DNA of 48,238 bases, taken from the NCBI GenBank assembly GCA_021737275.1, contig JAIPEE010000031.1, positions 1 to 48,238 on the forward strand, in the 5' to 3' direction. Under the pieces are notes generated by a model. That model saw only the letters and a list, made by a program, of their open reading frames with translations, was not told the DNA's origin and ran no database searches. Positions 8,486-16,166 of this stretch are shown here, piece after piece. Numbering within the stretch: position 1 is the first letter of the stretch; each line of letters begins with the position of its first letter. The position numbers were made by a program, and so were the translations under genes. This DNA is from Desulfobacterales bacterium (GTDB taxonomy: Bacteria; Desulfobacterota; Desulfobacteria; Desulfobacterales; JAIPEE01).

Positions 8486-9916
8486 TTAAAGTTCTTTGTC
8501 TGCTTTTATCATAATTTCATCAAGCGTTCCGATAACATCATCCGTCAATGGATTTTTCCGGGGGGCTGAAAGTATATCGCTGACCTTATCTCTTGCCCTG
8601 TCATAGATATCCGGTTTTCCAAGCTCCAGCCAGTTTTCATACGGCAGTCTTACTGAAAGATCAGGCACCATAAACTCATCACTTCTGCATGCCTTAATTG
8701 TACCGGGTGACATCAGAAAATGGCCGCCCGGCTCTGCTTTTTTAACATCTTCAAAATATTTTTTCTCATCACATACATCCACACCATCCTTGATGCGTTT
8801 GCAAAGCTGAGCAATTTCATGATCGACAACAATCTGATCCAGAGCAACAATGTTACTCGTTTCAAGGCCGCCAAAACCTACGATCATGTCAACACCATTT
8901 AACACAGCCGGTAAATTGGTTACCATTTTTTCGATAACTGCCTGTGGGCCGGCATCACATGCATCTGTTGCACAGGCTGACTGGGTTGTGGGTATGCCAT
9001 AATGTTTTGCCATTTGACATAATGCGCTGTTCATCAAAGCCATTTCCGGAGAACCTGTTAAAAAGCTGCCTCTTGAAAAGTCTGTATTCCCCACTGCAAA
9101 TCCAAAAATCTGCGGTGTCCCCGGCTCAGCCATCTGAAAAAGAACCAGAGATGACAATGCTTCAGCATTTGATACGGCAATATTGCTGTAAAGGCTTGCC
9201 GGTCCTGTTGAACCGCAGGCGCACATGGGAAGAGATAAAATCGGGATATGGTATTGGACCAGCTCCAGATAAGCATCTGTCATATGGTCTTCATGCACAA
9301 GGGGAGGAACTGTACAATATGTTACAGAACAGATTTTACGCTCTTTTATGGCATCTTCACTACCCAGAATAGCCGTTAGCCCTTCAATCAGAAAAGGCAC
9401 CTCTGACGGATGATGAAGCTCATCTTGAATATGCTTGGATATATATTTAAAACTGGAAAGAAACGTTCTGATACAGGTAGAATTTACGGGGAAGTCATGA
9501 ACCGTAACATTGGGCCATACCAGCTTACAAAGATCAAGCTCCTCGCATATTTTGAAACTGTCAGCCAGATCCTTTTCAATGGCTTCACGCCTTTCACCTG
9601 TTTTAAAATCCTTCATAAATGTCGCCATCCCGTCAAGAATATAACCCGTGTGCTGCGATGGCAGTGCAAAGTCATTTACCCGGTTACGGGCACCAAGTGT
9701 ATAGAATTTCGAGGCTGTTTTAAGTGATTCATTAACCATATCTTCAGGAATTCTGGCAATACAGTTATCCCAATCAACAAGCGCCCCGCTATCTTCCAAT
9801 ATTTTCAGTGCTTTTTTACTGGTAAATTTAGCACCAACTTCTTTTAAAACCTCAAGACTCAAGCTATGAATCTTCCGGACCTCTTCTTCTGATAATACCG
9901 AAAATTGTGCCTGCAT
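8486..9916 (-). CDS. MttB-family (non-pyrrolysine) methyltransferase, first gene of the operon
   Basis: This 476-residue MttB homolog begins LSEEEVRKIHSLSLEVLKEVG. It contains the family segments LGARNRVNDFALP, DGMATFMKDFKTGERRE, STGPASLYSNIAVSNAEALS and GTPQIFGFAVGN. It is clearly paralogous to the gene at 5761-7194 but divergent from it, so the two probably accept different substrates or successive methylation states. There is no amber codon inside. The start is well supported by GGAAAGGAGAGAAT before the ATG. It is the promoter-proximal gene. The 190-base leader and the control region upstream (sigma-54 candidate, twin dyads) are described separately. Confidence 0.9.
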   Translation of the reverse strand: MQAQFSVLSEEEVRKIHSLSLEVLKEVGAKFTSKKALKILEDSGALVDWDNCIARIPEDMVNESLKTASKFYTLGARNRVNDFALPSQHTGYILDGMATFMKDFKTGERREAIEKDLADSFKICEELDLCKLVWPNVTVHDFPVNSTCIRTFLSSFKYISKHIQDELHHPSEVPFLIEGLTAILGSEDAIKERKICSVTYCTVPPLVHEDHMTDAYLELVQYHIPILSLPMCACGSTGPASLYSNIAVSNAEALSSLVLFQMAEPGTPQIFGFAVGNTDFSRGSFLTGSPEMALMNSALCQMAKHYGIPTTQSACATDACDAGPQAVIEKMVTNLPAVLNGVDMIVGFGGLETSNIVALDQIVVDHEIAQLCKRIKDGVDVCDEKKYFEDVKKAEPGGHFLMSPGTIKACRSDEFMVPDLSVRLPYENWLELGKPDIYDRARDKVSDILSAPRKNPLTDDVIGTLDEIMIKADKEL

Positions 9917-10119
9917 ATTCTCTCCTTTCCCAATCCCTGAATTCTTAAAAATTATGAAATTTAAAAGTCCCGGCCTAATGGCAGAAAAAGGGAGGTGTGT
10001 CGGCCATAACTTTTTCAGTCAAATCCAGGAAAAGGGATTAACCTGGATACGCTGTTTTCTCTTAAATACATTCTTTGCATAATGTTAAATTCAATTTTTA
10101 AATAATCTGATCGAATTAA

Positions 10120-10135
10120 TGCAAGCCGGATGCCG
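10120..10135 (-). promoter_or_regulatory. Candidate sigma-54 promoter for the mttB operon
   Basis: Read on the minus strand, CGGCAT-N5-TTGCA has the exact GG-N10-GC spacing and matches 9 of the 11 fixed positions of TGGCAC-N5-TTGCA. Transcription would begin near 10109 and give a leader of about 190 nt before the mttB ATG at 9916. RpoN control is a plausible fit for inducible amine catabolism. It was found by eye and not scored against the genome background. Confidence 0.6.
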
Positions 10136-10219
10136 GATCCGTTTTTTTGATAATATTACATTTAGTTTCAATATCTTATGCTTTTTAATATCTAATCCCA
10201 GAAAAAGCACCACCCATTT

Positions 10220-10262
10220 AAATGGCTAAATGGCCAATGCCTGTATGGTCATTTAGCCATTT
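10220..10262. promoter_or_regulatory. Twin dyad within a 17-bp inverted repeat: candidate activator site (UAS)
   Basis: Two arms of 17 bases pair with a single G-T mismatch around a 9-base spacer. Each arm also holds its own dyad: TGGC-N6-GCCA at 10223-10236 and TGGT-N6-GCCA at 10246-10259. Their N6 cores are reverse complements of each other (TAAATG and CATTTA), and the centres are 23 bp apart, about two helical turns. The sites lie roughly 90-140 bp upstream of the sigma-54 candidate, the usual position for an enhancer-binding protein. They also lie just before the -35-like TTGACA of the divergent ADH synthase gene. No T run follows, so a terminator is unlikely. Confidence 0.55.
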
Positions 10263-10270
10263 GAGAAATA

Positions 10271-10300
10271 TTGACATCTTCATAAATATCCTGTTTGTAG
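10271..10300 (+). promoter_or_regulatory. Possible sigma-70 promoter for the ADH synthase gene
   Basis: A perfect TTGACA sits at 10271-10276, but the -10 region 17-18 bases later (TTTGTA or TTGTAG) is poor. It is 60 bases before the ATG at 10337. The strong -35, weak -10 combination next to the twin dyad suggests activator dependence, if it is a promoter. Confidence 0.35.
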
Positions 10301-10336
10301 AACATTATATTAAAAAACAATTATAAGGAGTTCATC

Positions 10337-11146
10337 ATGTTCAGTATTGGTAAAGAAATTCGTATGGAAAGAATTATGAACCGGGAGACCGGAAAAACAG
10401 TTATTGTTCCCATGGACCATGGCGTAACTGTCGGACCCATTTTTGGCCTGGTGGATCTTGGAAAAGCCGTTGATATGGCAGCTGATGGTGGCGCAAATGC
10501 CGTAATCGGCCACATTGGCCTTCCAAAATATGGCCATAGACAGCATGGTAAAGATGTCGGACTGATTCTTCACCTTTCAGCCTCGACCGTTCTTTCCACG
10601 CGCCCCAATAAAAAGGTACTGGTGAATACGGTAGAGAATGCACTTCGCATGGGTGCAGACGGTGTATCCATCCATGTAAATGTCGGTGGTGACAGCGAAC
10701 CTGAAATGCTTGAAGATTTTGGAAGAATAGCAGTTGAGTGCAACTACTGGGGCATGCCCCTTATTGCAATGGTATATCCCAGGGGACGGAATATTGCAGA
10801 TGACAAAGATGTGGACGTTGTGAGGCATGCGGCCAGACTTGGGGCCGAACTGGGGGCCGATTTTATCAAAACAAATTATACAGGTGATCCCGAATCCTTT
10901 TCAAAGGTTGTAGAAGGTTGCCCCGCACCCATCCTGATTGCCGGCGGCAGTAAACTGTCTACTGAAGAAATGTTTAAATCCATTGAAGGGGCAATACAGG
11001 CTGGTGCAAAAGGTCTTTCCATCGGAAGAAATGCTTTCCAGAGCAGCGATCCGGCCCTTTTCATTAAAGCAGCCGGTTCCATTGTGCACGAAAATCTTTC
11101 TGCAAAAGAGGCGCTTGAAATGTTTAATGCAGACAGGAATAACTGA
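10337..11146 (+). CDS. 2-amino-3,7-dideoxy-D-threo-hept-6-ulosonate synthase (ADH synthase; DhnA/LsrF aldolase family)
   Basis: This 269-residue TIM-barrel class I aldolase has the residues expected of ADH synthase: D27 in VPMDHG, Y147 in AMVYPRG, and the Schiff-base lysine K178 in GADFIKTNY. The phosphate-binding loop lies in ILIAGGSK and SIGRNAFQ. The family condenses a dideoxy-hexosulose phosphate with aspartate semialdehyde to begin the alternative route to 3-dehydroquinate and aromatic amino acids, found in methanogens and many sulfate reducers. The partner enzyme, 3-dehydroquinate synthase II, is not in this window. Fructose-bisphosphate aldolase or LsrF-like activity is the alternative. 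The start is supported by AAGGAG upstream. The gene is divergent from the mttB operon. Confidence 0.82.
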   Translation: MFSIGKEIRMERIMNRETGKTVIVPMDHGVTVGPIFGLVDLGKAVDMAADGGANAVIGHIGLPKYGHRQHGKDVGLILHLSASTVLSTRPNKKVLVNTVENALRMGADGVSIHVNVGGDSEPEMLEDFGRIAVECNYWGMPLIAMVYPRGRNIADDKDVDVVRHAARLGAELGADFIKTNYTGDPESFSKVVEGCPAPILIAGGSKLSTEEMFKSIEGAIQAGAKGLSIGRNAFQSSDPALFIKAAGSIVHENLSAKEALEMFNADRNN

Positions 11147-11213
11147 TATGGTTTAGTTGCAGGATCTCTATTTCCAGCAAAATCTATCACTATTGTCTTA
11201 TGTAACCAATCTA

Positions 11214-11237
11214 TAGCCGGACCGCCTGGTCCGGCTA
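11214..11237 (+). terminator. Hairpin after the ADH synthase gene
   Basis: TAGCCGGACC pairs perfectly with GGTCCGGCTA around a GCCT loop. It is followed by ATATTTGTT, only a weak U tract. It lies between the ADH synthase stop and the EamA gene and could act as a terminator or attenuator. Confidence 0.6.
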
Positions 11238-11259
11238 ATATTTGTTAATTCAGGTATCT

Positions 11260-12099
11260 ATGCGCGGTATAATTCTGATTCTGTGTTCGGGCATTTCTTT
11301 TTGCGTAATGTCGGGACTCATAAAATATGCATCTGATATAAGTTCATTCAAAACAACACTTTTCCGTTTTATAATCGGACTGGGGCTTTTAGGAACAGCC
11401 GCTCTTTTTAAAAAAATTGAACTGAAATTTGTTAATAAGACAGTTCTTTTTATCAGGGGCCTTGTTGGCGGAACGGCTGTTTTTTTATTCTTTCTCTCCA
11501 TCTCAAAATTGGGAATGGGCAAGGGAACTGTTATCTGCTATTCATATCCGATTTTTGCAAGTATTCTCAGTGCTGTTTTTTTACATGAAAACGTTCCTCC
11601 GGTGAAGTGGGCGGCCATTTTTTTTGCCTTTATCGGCATATATCTTCTGGCTTCACAAAAAGATCCGGATTCAAATATATTATTATCATTCGGCATTTAT
11701 GAAATTCTGGCCATTACGGGAGCAATCCTGGGCGGTACTGCCATTGTTCTGGTTAAACACCTTCATAGCACCGACTCCACCTATGCCATATTTTTTGCAC
11801 AGTGCGTTGTCGGTCTGTGGCTTGTTGTCATACCGGCCAATGTATTCCCCAGCTCAAGCGGTTATTCAAGCGGTATACTGCTACTTCTGATTGGAATAAC
11901 CGCTGCAACCGGCCAACTATTAATGACCGAAGGATATCGTCATGTCACCGTTTCAACAGGATCTATTCTGGCCATGATGGTACCCGTTTATAATATGCTG
12001 ACCGGCATTCTGATTTTCAAAGAACCGCTAACCGTCATGGCCATTACAGGCTCTGTAATAATTCTGGGCTCGTCATCATTTGTATTGCTGAAAAAATAA
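11260..12099 (+). CDS. EamA-type (DMT superfamily) membrane transporter
   Basis: The protein has about ten hydrophobic segments arranged as two repeated EamA halves: residues 1 to about 135 (starting GIILILCSGISFCVMSGLIK) and about 145 to 279. Typical family features are GTAVFLFFLSISKLGMGKGTVICYSYPIF-like helix 3-4 and a second copy around VTVSTGSILAMMVPVYNMLTG. EamA proteins generally export metabolites or amino acids; the substrate is not predictable. I chose the ATG at 11260, preceded by CAGG, over an in-frame TTG at 11242, because the hairpin just upstream leaves little room. It is 114 bases after the ADH synthase gene. Confidence 0.85.
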   Translation: MRGIILILCSGISFCVMSGLIKYASDISSFKTTLFRFIIGLGLLGTAALFKKIELKFVNKTVLFIRGLVGGTAVFLFFLSISKLGMGKGTVICYSYPIFASILSAVFLHENVPPVKWAAIFFAFIGIYLLASQKDPDSNILLSFGIYEILAITGAILGGTAIVLVKHLHSTDSTYAIFFAQCVVGLWLVVIPANVFPSSSGYSSGILLLLIGITAATGQLLMTEGYRHVTVSTGSILAMMVPVYNMLTGILIFKEPLTVMAITGSVIILGSSSFVLLKK

Positions 12100-12212
12100 C
12101 AACTACAAAATGCTAATTCCATATTGACTTTTATCATAATAAACATAATAATATTAAACAGTTTTAAATACTGTCTTTCATTATATATCCCATATATTCA
12201 ATTATAAAATGA

Positions 12213-12344
12213 TACCTTTCCGGTCGAATAATTGAAGCGTTATTAAATTTTTACGTCTATAAAAAAGGCTTGGAAAAAATAAAAAAATCAGGTCAGCTTG
12301 AAAAAATTTTAACACATAAGGAGTTGATCTCTTTCTTGATTTAG
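12213..12344 (+). pseudogene. C-terminal remnant of an amino-acid-type solute-binding protein
   Basis: After a TGA at 12210 the frame is open to a TAG at 12342. From 12258 it encodes YKKGLEKIKKSGQLEKIL, which has the shape of the last helix of SBP_bac_3 proteins. It also resembles the end of the intact binding protein just downstream (YDKGMKRLKKSGRLDEIYIKYG). No start or upstream body is present. I read it as the remains of a duplicated binding-protein gene. The rest of the 12100-12401 interval is AT-rich with no further gene seen. Confidence 0.6.
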
Positions 12345-12401
12345 TTTTATTAATTTTATAAGAAAATTTAATTATATTTTGAAATAATGCAGGAGGATAA
12401 A

Positions 12402-13130
12402 ATGAAAAAGTTTTTTCTGGTTCTTGTAATATTGATTTTTGCTTCCAGTACTTATGCTGCCGGTATCAAAGAAGTTAAACTGGTTACTCAAGAGTGGTCC
12501 GGTTATACACAATCGGACGGCTCCGGTCTCTATTTTGAAGTGCTCAAAGAAATTTTTGAAGCTGAAGATATTGAAATAAAAATTACACTGGTTCCATGGA
12601 ATGAAGCCATTGAGACTGTCATCGCAACTGGAGATGCGTTGGTTGGGGTGAGCACCTTTAATGAATTTGAGGGTCTTATTCAGGGAAAATGGTTTATAGA
12701 TACCGGATACGTAACCATTGTTTATAAAAAAGGAACAAACTTCTCAGGGGAATCATCTTTAAAGGGAAAAACCATCGGGTGGTTAAAAGGTTATAATTTT
12801 GGCCAACAAATTAGTCTTGATAGTATGGACTATGAACGCTATGAACTGGAAAGTCTTGATTCCGGGATGACGATGTTAAAAAATAGCGCTATCCATTTTT
12901 TATTGGGTTATAAAACCAATCTAATTGAAGCGGCAAATAAAGCAGGTATCGATCTTACCGGGTTCGAGTTAGTTAGATTTCTTGAAGAGGACACCACTGT
13001 TGCTTTTACGGACGATTCTCGTGGAAAGAAACTTAGAAAAATTTATGATAAAGGCATGAAACGTCTTAAAAAATCCGGAAGGCTTGACGAAATCTATATA
13101 AAATATGGATATGACGGATATGTAAAGTAA
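12402..13130 (+). CDS. Periplasmic solute-binding protein, family 3 (amino-acid type), orphan
   Basis: The 242-residue product starts with a signal peptide (MKKFFLVLVILIFASSTYA, cleavage expected near residue 19). An SBP_bac_3 fold follows: WSGYTQSDGSGLYFEVLKEI near the start, a hinge region containing LKGKTIGWLKGYNFG, and the closing helix KGMKRLKKSGRLDEIY. Such proteins bind polar amino acids or other small molecules for ABC uptake or signalling. No permease or ATPase gene lies nearby, so its partner is elsewhere or it acts as a sensor. I chose the ATG at 12402, not the in-frame one at 12387, because AGGAGG sits 6 bases before the former. A strong terminator follows, so it is a single-gene unit. 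Confidence 0.88.
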   Translation: MKKFFLVLVILIFASSTYAAGIKEVKLVTQEWSGYTQSDGSGLYFEVLKEIFEAEDIEIKITLVPWNEAIETVIATGDALVGVSTFNEFEGLIQGKWFIDTGYVTIVYKKGTNFSGESSLKGKTIGWLKGYNFGQQISLDSMDYERYELESLDSGMTMLKNSAIHFLLGYKTNLIEAANKAGIDLTGFELVRFLEEDTTVAFTDDSRGKKLRKIYDKGMKRLKKSGRLDEIYIKYGYDGYVK

Positions 13131-13156
13131 AATTTATTCTTCCATATAATACGATC

Positions 13157-13196
13157 AGGATTCTCTGTGCAGTGATACAGAGAATCCTTTTTTTAT
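13157..13196 (+). terminator. Rho-independent terminator after the binding-protein gene
   Basis: AGGATTCTCTGT pairs perfectly with ACAGAGAATCCT around an 8-base loop and is followed at once by a seven-T run. This is a textbook intrinsic terminator 27 bases after the stop. Confidence 0.93.
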
Positions 13197-13231
13197 AAGT
13201 TATTGTACATAAATAATTTGGAGATGGATCA

Positions 13232-14215
13232 TTGACTGAAAATAATAGTAAATTTGATGTATTTTTTTATGAAGCTTTTGCCGAAGAAGAAAAAGCGCTG
13301 AGACATTATCTGAAATCGGATATCAAGGCCGGTTTTACATGGAAAACAATACAAGAGTATAATGTGAGCACGTCCCCGGCACCCGTTATCAGCATCAGAA
13401 CCCAGTCTGTCATTCCTGAAAGCTGGTCGACCCGGCTATCGGCTATATTAAGCAGAAGTACCGGCTATGATCATATTAGAGACTACATTCAAAAGACCGG
13501 TGCCAATATAAAAACAGGCCATCTCCCAAAATACTGCAGCCGTGCTGTTGCTGAGCAAGCCATGCTTTTATGGATGAATCTTCTCAGAAAAATTCCACAG
13601 CAGACAAGAAACTTTTCTACTTTTCACCGGGATAATCTGACGGGATATGAAACAGAAAATAAAACATTACTGATTGTCGGTGTCGGTAATATCGGTTTTG
13701 AGATCTCAAAAATTGCCAACAGCCTGGGGATGAATGTGTTTGGTGTTGATATTGATCAAAAACACCGCTCCATCAAATATGTATCTCTTGAATACGGGCT
13801 TAAAAATTCCGATATCATCGTCTGTGCCATGAACCTGACTTCTGAAAATAGCGGCTATTTCAGATATGATGTGCTTAAAAATGCAAAAAAGGGTTCAATA
13901 TTTATCAATATTTCAAGGGGTGAATTCTCGCCTGCTGCTGATATTCTCAGACTTGTTGACGAAGCGCATCTGTCCGGTGTTGCCTTAGATGTTTATAATA
14001 ATGAAAAAGAGCTTGCGATCTCTCTTCGTGAAAAGAAACCCAGCAGCAATGAAGAGGTTCTTGCGACGCTTAAACTTTCAGAATATCTTAATGTCATCCT
14101 GACACCTCATAATGCATTTAATACACTTGAAGCTGTAGAAAGAAAGGCTGCCCAGAGTATTGAGCAGATAGAAAACCTGTTTGCACATGATTTTTTTCTA
14201 TGGCCTGTACCTTAG
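13232..14215 (+). CDS. D-isomer-specific 2-hydroxyacid dehydrogenase family protein
   Basis: This 327-residue protein has the D-2-hydroxyacid dehydrogenase layout. The substrate-domain segment STGYDHI comes first, then the NAD-binding motif GVGNIGFEISKIANSLGMNVFGVD (GxGxxG plus a closing aspartate, so NAD is expected), then NISRGE with the catalytic arginine, a glutamate in the following region, and TPHNAFNT with the catalytic histidine. It would interconvert a 2-keto acid and a D-2-hydroxy acid; substrate unknown (phosphoglycerate, lactate and glycerate types are all possible). The start is a TTG at 13232, preceded by GGAG at good spacing. It stands alone between two terminators. Confidence 0.87.
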   Translation: MTENNSKFDVFFYEAFAEEEKALRHYLKSDIKAGFTWKTIQEYNVSTSPAPVISIRTQSVIPESWSTRLSAILSRSTGYDHIRDYIQKTGANIKTGHLPKYCSRAVAEQAMLLWMNLLRKIPQQTRNFSTFHRDNLTGYETENKTLLIVGVGNIGFEISKIANSLGMNVFGVDIDQKHRSIKYVSLEYGLKNSDIIVCAMNLTSENSGYFRYDVLKNAKKGSIFINISRGEFSPAADILRLVDEAHLSGVALDVYNNEKELAISLREKKPSSNEEVLATLKLSEYLNVILTPHNAFNTLEAVERKAAQSIEQIENLFAHDFFLWPVP

Positions 14216-14240
14216 ACGGTAATAGGACAACGTCGATTAA

Positions 14241-14274
14241 AAAGCCCCGGAGTTGTAAGTATCCCGGGGGCTTT
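14241..14274 (+). terminator. Candidate terminator after the hydroxyacid dehydrogenase gene
   Basis: AAAGCCCCGG pairs with CCCGGGGGCTTT, with one bulged base, around an 11-base loop. Only a short T run (CTTTATAAG) follows. It could serve genes on both strands. Confidence 0.65.
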
Positions 14275-14301
14275 ATAAGACAAATTCTGATATCTGCTTT
14301 G

Positions 14302-14458
14302 CTATATCTTTAATACACGCTCAGCAAATTCCTGATCCTGAATCAATGGAAAAAACAACCACATCTCCCCACGTATAAAACCTTTTTATAATATGTGAAA
14401 TAATATCGCAAACCGTTCGCTCATCATCAAGAACTATTACATCCAGCCCGTCCGCCAT
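14302..14458 (-). pseudogene. Internally deleted response regulator (receiver domain remnant)
   Basis: A good AGGAGAT site and an ATG at 14458 start a product reading MADGLDVIVLDDERTVCDII. This is the first strand and helix of a CheY-like receiver, including the acidic pair DD that binds Mg. The frame reaches a TGA at 14321 after 45 codons. A second frame in the overlapping sequence gives LIQDQEFAERVLKI and ends in TAG at 14302; it reads like the closing helix of the same kind of protein. The phosphoacceptor aspartate and the middle of the domain are missing. I infer an internal deletion with a frame change. It lies 20 bases upstream of the larE stop. Confidence 0.6.
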
Positions 14459-14478
14459 AACTTATCTCCTTAAATAAT

Positions 14479-15291
14479 TTAAAGCGTTCGATTCATACTG
14501 CCCTGAAGATATCCTTCCAGATCAAGCGAAACAAAAGAGAAACCCAGCGCTTTGATCTTTTCAAAAACGATCGTCCTGATGGGTTCGTTCATAATTTTCG
14601 AGATATCTTCCGGCAACAACTCAATTCTTGCAATTTCACCATGGTGGCGAACCCGGCAGACAGCAAAGCCCTGGTCCATTAGAATCATCTCTGCATTTTC
14701 AATCATTTTAATTTTTTCAATGGTAATTGGAGACCCATAGGGAATACGGGTTGCCAGGCAGGCCATTGCCGGCTTGTTCCATGTTTTGAGTCCCATCTCT
14801 TTTGATAACTCGCGAATATCGGCTTTTGAAAGATTAGCGTCTATAAGTGGAGCAGCAACACCCCTCTCCCCTGCAGCCTTAAACCCTGGACGATAATCAT
14901 TCAGATCATCGACGTTCGCGCCATGGGCGATATGATTGATACTATTATCGGAAGCAATTTCTGTGATTTTATCAAAGAGCATTTTTTTACAGATATAACA
15001 CCTGTCGCGCGTGTTATTTAAAAATGCGTTGTCGTCCATCTCCTTTGATTTAAAAACAATATGCCTTATGCCATTTTCATTGGCAAACTCTGAGGTCCTG
15101 CCAATTTCACGAACCGGATGAACAAGAGATTTTGATGTAACGGCAATGACATTATCCCCAAGAGCAGTTTGTGCGACTGAAAGCAATAATGTACTGTCAA
15201 CACCACCGGAAAAGGCAACTGCCAGAGATTTATACCCCTCAAGTATTTTTATCAGATCAGTTTTCTTTGTTTCTAAAGAGTTCTTATTCAT
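14479..15291 (-). CDS. larE: LarE-type ATP-dependent sulfur transferase, iron-sulfur-type cysteine set
   Basis: The 270-residue protein has the PP-loop SGGVDSTLLL (28-37) that adenylates the carboxylate of the nickel-pincer precursor, and the GANVDDLNDYRPG segment typical of LarE. LarE supplies sulfur for the nickel-pincer nucleotide cofactor of lactate racemase and related enzymes. Besides the conserved cysteine in MACLATRIPYG (C178), it has a CxxC pair, C98 and C101, in RDRCYICKKMLF. The three-cysteine pattern is the one known from LarE proteins that hold a 4Fe-4S cluster and can transfer sulfur catalytically rather than sacrificing the cysteine. No larA, larB or larC is present in the window. 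The ribosome binding site is weak. Confidence 0.88.
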   Translation of the reverse strand: MNKNSLETKKTDLIKILEGYKSLAVAFSGGVDSTLLLSVAQTALGDNVIAVTSKSLVHPVREIGRTSEFANENGIRHIVFKSKEMDDNAFLNNTRDRCYICKKMLFDKITEIASDNSINHIAHGANVDDLNDYRPGFKAAGERGVAAPLIDANLSKADIRELSKEMGLKTWNKPAMACLATRIPYGSPITIEKIKMIENAEMILMDQGFAVCRVRHHGEIARIELLPEDISKIMNEPIRTIVFEKIKALGFSFVSLDLEGYLQGSMNRTL

Positions 15292-15579
15292 CTCAGAATT
15301 ATTACAATCTGTATACCGTTATCCGGTCAGAAAACCACCAGACAGAATTTATAAGTGGATATGAATATTTTCCATATGATAAATGCGCAATAATTTCAAG
15401 TTATTTGAATGTATCGTGTTTGTGGGATATTCTTCCATGCAAAAATAATTATACGGCGATACGGAAATTTGTCTTTAATTTCTATTCGCTGTTTGGAAGA
15501 ATCTTTTTATTGAATTTTTCTTTTTAACCGGTTAAATATATATATAATATTACACGTCTATGAATTTGGGGTATTTTTA

Positions 15580-16152
15580 ATGAAAGAAACTAGTAAATTC
15601 CTTATTATCGGGAGTCTTATCCTTATAGCCGCTGTCTCTTATGTCAGCAATAAAAATAAGGATCGATATTACTTAATTGCGAAACACGGCTCTGTTGAAA
15701 TCTGGCAAGGCGCCTTTGCCCCGATAGGTAAAAATCGCCTTACCATTTTGCCCGGTTTACAATTAAAAGATCCCATAAAAAATGCTTATACAAAAGACCA
15801 GGTGTTTCCTTTGGCTTCTTCTTACTACATCAATCGTGCGGATGCCCTTCTCGGTGCACCGGGCATGCCGGATTTTGAAGGCATTATATCCGACCTGAAC
15901 AAGGCGCTTCATTACGCTACAGATGAAACGCACTTGAAAATTGCAAATGAACGTCTGAATAGTATAAATCTGATGTTTATTATGTATAAAGCTGATGTAG
16001 CGCTTATAAAGGGGCGTTTGCCTGATCTTGAAACAGCGCTTTCCGCATTATCCGCCGTCAATCCGGAAACACTCAGTCAGGAGCAGTTCACGCTTGTCTC
16101 TCACAAGATATCATCCATCAGAAAACTGATAGCGTCCATCAATAAAATGTAA
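15580..16152 (+). CDS. Membrane-anchored protein of unknown function
   Basis: I do not recognise this 190-residue protein. It has a short positively charged start, then one hydrophobic segment (FLIIGSLILIAAVSYV, residues 7-22), then a soluble part predicted to face outward. The soluble part has a strand-rich stretch (DRYYLIAKHGSVEIWQGAF) followed by helical sequence with regular leucines and alanines (about 95-188), resembling a small TPR-like or coiled region. It ends 14 bases before the convergent oppF-like stop. The ATG at 15580 has no strong ribosome binding site. A real gene is likely from its length and composition. Confidence 0.65.
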   Translation: MKETSKFLIIGSLILIAAVSYVSNKNKDRYYLIAKHGSVEIWQGAFAPIGKNRLTILPGLQLKDPIKNAYTKDQVFPLASSYYINRADALLGAPGMPDFEGIISDLNKALHYATDETHLKIANERLNSINLMFIMYKADVALIKGRLPDLETALSALSAVNPETLSQEQFTLVSHKISSIRKLIASINKM

Positions 16153-16166
16153 ACAGGTTACACGCA

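Noticed and set aside
10023-10048. Inverted repeat ATCCAGG ... CCTGGAT in the mttB leader
   Set aside because: A 7-bp stem with a 12-base loop in a long leader is easily found by chance; I could not connect it with a known riboswitch or operator.
10127-10147. Possible + strand terminator (CGGAT-GCCGG-ATCCG followed by a T run)
   Set aside because: The stem is only 5 bp, no + strand gene ends nearby, and the same bases are better explained by the minus-strand sigma-54 element.
9917-10336. Cobalamin riboswitch upstream of the mttB operon
   Set aside because: I looked for a B12-box-like element in the leader and found none.
12387-12401. Upstream ATG of the binding-protein gene
   Set aside because: The AGGAGG lies between this ATG and the one at 12402, and only the latter gives a standard signal peptide start.
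15171-15527. Open + strand frame of 118 codons overlapping the larE start
   Set aside because: Its first third is antisense to larE, the rest is low-complexity and rich in Phe, Tyr and Asn, and there is no ribosome binding site.
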